Assembly (NCBI GenBank): GCA_024404655.1
Contig: JAKSPR010000136.1
Coordinates: forward strand, 1-7,447
Length of the DNA stretch: 7,447 bases
Direction: 5' to 3'
From: Clostridia bacterium
Lineage (GTDB): Bacteria > Bacillota > Clostridia > Oscillospirales > CAG-272
This document shows positions 5,482 through 7,447 of the stretch, piece by piece. The notes below the pieces were generated by a model that was not told the origin of the DNA, did not search any database, and was given only the letters and a program-made list of their open reading frames with translations. The position numbers and the translations under genes are program-made. Each line of letters opens with the position of its first letter. The first letter of the stretch is position 1.

Positions 5482-7323
5482 TCACTTAGCTGTATTTATA
5501 AAAGAATCCGGGTAGGGGGCTGTGAGGTAATGGGCGTGTTCGTAGGTGATGGTCTCATTTTTTAAGTAATGTTTCAGCTGGGTGATGAGGGTGGGTTTAT
5601 CTATGCTGTAGACGATGACGGCCTCCTCACAGGTCAGCTGCATGGAGATGAGCTTATCCGGGTCAAACTGGTTTTCGTTGAGATAGCGTTTGACGACCGT
5701 GCCGTCGCGGAGTAGGTACATATTTCCTTCGTCATCGACATAAGCGATCACGAGGCTCTGATCCTCAAGGACGATATAATTGAAGATCCGGACGGAATCC
5801 TCCCCGGTATCGTACCAGACGGTGGTTTTGTTTTCCGTGAGATCATAGGTCATGATGCTGCAGCCGTCAACATAGTAGATTGTGCCGTCAAGGAAGAAAT
5901 ATCCGGTTCCCTGTCCCCCATAGCTTCTCCCGAATGCGCCGACCATCTCTGCAGAATCCGTGCCGGTCTGGCGGAGCAGGCGGATGCTGCCGTCCTTATC
6001 CTCCGCAAACAGTGCGGTCTGGGTTTCGCCGTCATAGGTGAGAAGCATACCCGTGGTCTGGGCGTACAGCACCTGAACGAATTCCTCCATCTCGCGGAAA
6101 TTGCCGTCGGTGGAAGAACGGATGAGGTTCTTCATGATGAGCGCGCGCAGTTCCTCCGCGGATGCGTTTTTGAACGGCTTATACCATTTTCCGCCGGATT
6201 TCCGGTACTGCTCCTTATCACCATAGTGCATCACCGTATAGATGGACTCCGGGGAATATGCGACTGTGACGTCCTTCCACTGGTAGATAAATGCATCCTC
6301 CGGCTTCTTGCCGCGGTTTTTTATCTGCTGATAGTTCAGCTTGGATCCGGTCTTGCAGATCATGTTCTCGGATAAAGTACTTGTCACATAGTAGTGATAA
6401 GCGTCGTAGGGGGCGGCATTATGGGATTCATAAAAATCGGATTCGTCGTATATGTGCTCCTGATTATAATAGGTGTGCATACCGCCGCCGGTATAAAGGT
6501 TGCCGTTATCGCCGGGATTTATCATGCGGGAATAATAGTCGATGCGGATGTTATCGAGCATTTCCTTTGATGTAAGCTGGGCTCTGCCGCTGTCGGAATT
6601 GAAAATCGCCTCTCGGATCTCATAGCCTGTGGTATTGGCAAACGAACCGCGGATGTTATAGAAAATGGTGAGGCCCGGCCATGCGACGAAAAGGATCATG
6701 ATGAGGGTCAGGGGGATTTCAAACACGGAGCGTTTATCCCGGTCAAGACCCGTGATGCTGGTGATAAGCTCCGCGATGCTGATGCTCAGAACGCCGAGGA
6801 TGAGGATGATGGAATCCGCGACACCCATCACCGCCAGCAGAAGGAGCGGCAGACCGACGATGAACGCCGGGAACAGGATGATGGACGCATACGGGAACAG
6901 CATGCACAGAATCATACCGAGGCTGCCGGAGATGACGAACATGATGAGCGACGAAATGATGGAAATCGCGATCAGCTCTATGACCGCATCCACGGCGAAC
7001 ATGATGATGAAATCGGCAAAAACGACGATCTCCACCACGATGATGACGTCGGTGGGGCGCATATAGAAGATCAGGCCGTGGGCAAAAAAGGCGATCATCA
7101 ATACGGTTGAAATCTTATACATCACCACGGAGAACGCGGGCATGGCGTAATCGTTCAGTCCGCCGAACATAGCGCTGATATAAGCGCCGGGCGCGGCGCG
7201 GAACAGTTCCACCAGAATGCCGAGCGCCCAGAGCAGCATGGAAGCGCCGAGGATGAAGAGGCCTGTAATATGTTTTGTATCCGAAAACCATCCGGAAAAA
7301 TAAGCACTTGATTTGTCTTTCAT
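5482..7323 (-). CDS. Unknown multi-pass membrane protein with large propeller-like ectodomain
   Basis: I do not recognise this 613-residue protein as a named family. Residues 1-18 are hydrophilic, with no cleavable signal. About seven hydrophobic helices follow, near 19-41, 61-87, 93-117, 118-140, 141-168, 170-190 and 201-224. The loop DRDKRS (194-199) between helices 6 and 7 and the Arg before helix 3 fit a cytoplasmic N-terminus, placing the C-terminal 390 residues outside the membrane. Helices 3 and 6 carry several acidic residues (D92, E98, D104, D112, E116, D170, E185). From about 345 to 585 there are repeated strand-turn units with DG/DxDG turns (TYDGETQTALFAEDKDGS, FFLDGTIYYVDGCSIMTYDL, YVDDEGNMYLLRDGT), about 40 residues apart, suggestive of an incomplete or divergent beta-propeller. 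The start at 7323 is the only in-frame choice; AGGAG lies unusually far upstream (15 nt). It is a monocistronic unit with its own strong promoter and terminator. A sensory or envelope role is possible but unsupported. Confidence 0.9.
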   Translation of the reverse strand: MKDKSSAYFSGWFSDTKHITGLFILGASMLLWALGILVELFRAAPGAYISAMFGGLNDYAMPAFSVVMYKISTVLMIAFFAHGLIFYMRPTDVIIVVEIVVFADFIIMFAVDAVIELIAISIISSLIMFVISGSLGMILCMLFPYASIILFPAFIVGLPLLLLAVMGVADSIILILGVLSISIAELITSITGLDRDKRSVFEIPLTLIMILFVAWPGLTIFYNIRGSFANTTGYEIREAIFNSDSGRAQLTSKEMLDNIRIDYYSRMINPGDNGNLYTGGGMHTYYNQEHIYDESDFYESHNAAPYDAYHYYVTSTLSENMICKTGSKLNYQQIKNRGKKPEDAFIYQWKDVTVAYSPESIYTVMHYGDKEQYRKSGGKWYKPFKNASAEELRALIMKNLIRSSTDGNFREMEEFVQVLYAQTTGMLLTYDGETQTALFAEDKDGSIRLLRQTGTDSAEMVGAFGRSYGGQGTGYFFLDGTIYYVDGCSIMTYDLTENKTTVWYDTGEDSVRIFNYIVLEDQSLVIAYVDDEGNMYLLRDGTVVKRYLNENQFDPDKLISMQLTCEEAVIVYSIDKPTLITQLKHYLKNETITYEHAHYLTAPYPDSFINTAK

Positions 7324-7338
7324 TGCAGTCGCTGATCG

Positions 7339-7343
7339 CTCCT
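7339..7343 (-). promoter_or_regulatory. Distant ribosome binding site of the 613-residue protein gene
   Basis: AGGAG, within AAAGGAG on the minus strand, is the only Shine-Dalgarno-like sequence upstream of the ATG at 7323. The gap is 15 nt against the usual 5-10. No in-frame ATG, GTG or TTG lies between them, so the start codon stands but translation may be weaker than the promoter suggests. Confidence 0.6.
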
Positions 7344-7359
7344 TTGTCTTGTTGTTTTT

Positions 7360-7388
7360 ATTATATCATCCATCGTGCGCGGTGTCAA
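7360..7388 (-). promoter_or_regulatory. Near-consensus sigma-70/sigma-A promoter
   Basis: On the minus strand a perfect TTGACA (7388-7383) and a perfect TATAAT (7365-7360) are separated by exactly 17 bp. A TGA just before the -10 adds an extended -10 element. Transcription should start near 7353, giving a leader of about 30 nt before the ATG at 7323. This is one of the strongest promoter matches a sequence can show and implies constitutive expression unless repressed. No clear operator palindrome overlaps it. Confidence 0.92.
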
Positions 7389-7447
7389 GGGTGCGGGGCG
7401 GCGGCTTTTTGATTCGGCAAATGACGCAAAAAACGGAAAATTTCCTT

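Noticed and set aside
4322..5515. Long plus-strand open frame (397 codons) opposite the Nudix gene
   Set aside because: It lies antisense to a gene with clear motifs and crosses that gene's promoter, the intergenic gap and the terminator of the neighbouring gene. It has no ribosome site, and its product has no recognisable domain. It is an effect of GC-rich codon use.
7389..7447. Right-edge stretch including the short palindrome GGAAAATTTCC
   Set aside because: It is upstream of the promoter, with no coding or RNA signal. An 11-nt AT-rich palindrome alone is not evidence of an operator.
1..7447. tRNA, rRNA, CRISPR array, insertion sequence or attachment sites
   Set aside because: I looked for regularly spaced repeats, cloverleaf-like pairings, transposase motifs and terminal inverted repeats and saw none.

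Overview
The window looks like chromosomal DNA from a Gram-positive anaerobe of the Bacillota, most likely a clostridial gut or rumen lineage (Oscillospiraceae/Lachnospiraceae type). This is inferred from moderately high GC coding sequence, AGGAGG-type ribosome binding sites, TTGACA/TATAAT promoters in AT-rich gaps, and protein sequences that read like clostridial MATE, MscL, DAG-kinase-like and Nudix proteins. No phage, transposon, CRISPR or RNA-gene signal is visible. All six genes I can support lie on the minus strand, so the region is read from right to left.

Right end (7447 to 5440): an untranscribed-looking upstream stretch holds a near-perfect vegetative promoter (TTGACA, 17 bp, TGaTATAAT). 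It drives a 613-residue membrane protein of unknown function: about seven N-terminal membrane helices rich in acidic residues, followed by a large, probably extracytoplasmic domain with propeller-like repeats. An intrinsic terminator closes this unit.

Middle (5353 to 2790): a second promoter with the same extended -10 motif starts a roughly 100-nt structured leader. It leads into a gene with an N-terminal pyrophosphatase-like region fused to a Nudix hydrolase domain. The next gene, a lipid/diacylglycerol-kinase-family protein, overlaps its stop codon by 4 nt. mscL, the large-conductance mechanosensitive channel, follows 63 nt later, and a hairpin terminator-like structure ends the group.

Left (2757 to 1): a MATE-family drug/cation antiporter and an MFS permease follow in the same direction, 60 nt apart. 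They end in a perfect 20-bp-stem bidirectional terminator whose stem contains the MFS stop codon. A second GC-rich inverted repeat lies at the very edge.

Functionally this is a set of envelope and transport genes with nucleotide/lipid housekeeping: a turgor-release channel, lipid phosphorylation, nucleotide sanitation and two secondary transporters. Points worth a second look are the degenerate pyrophosphatase-Nudix fusion, its leader with a loop complementary to its own Shine-Dalgarno sequence, and the unusual 613-residue membrane protein.
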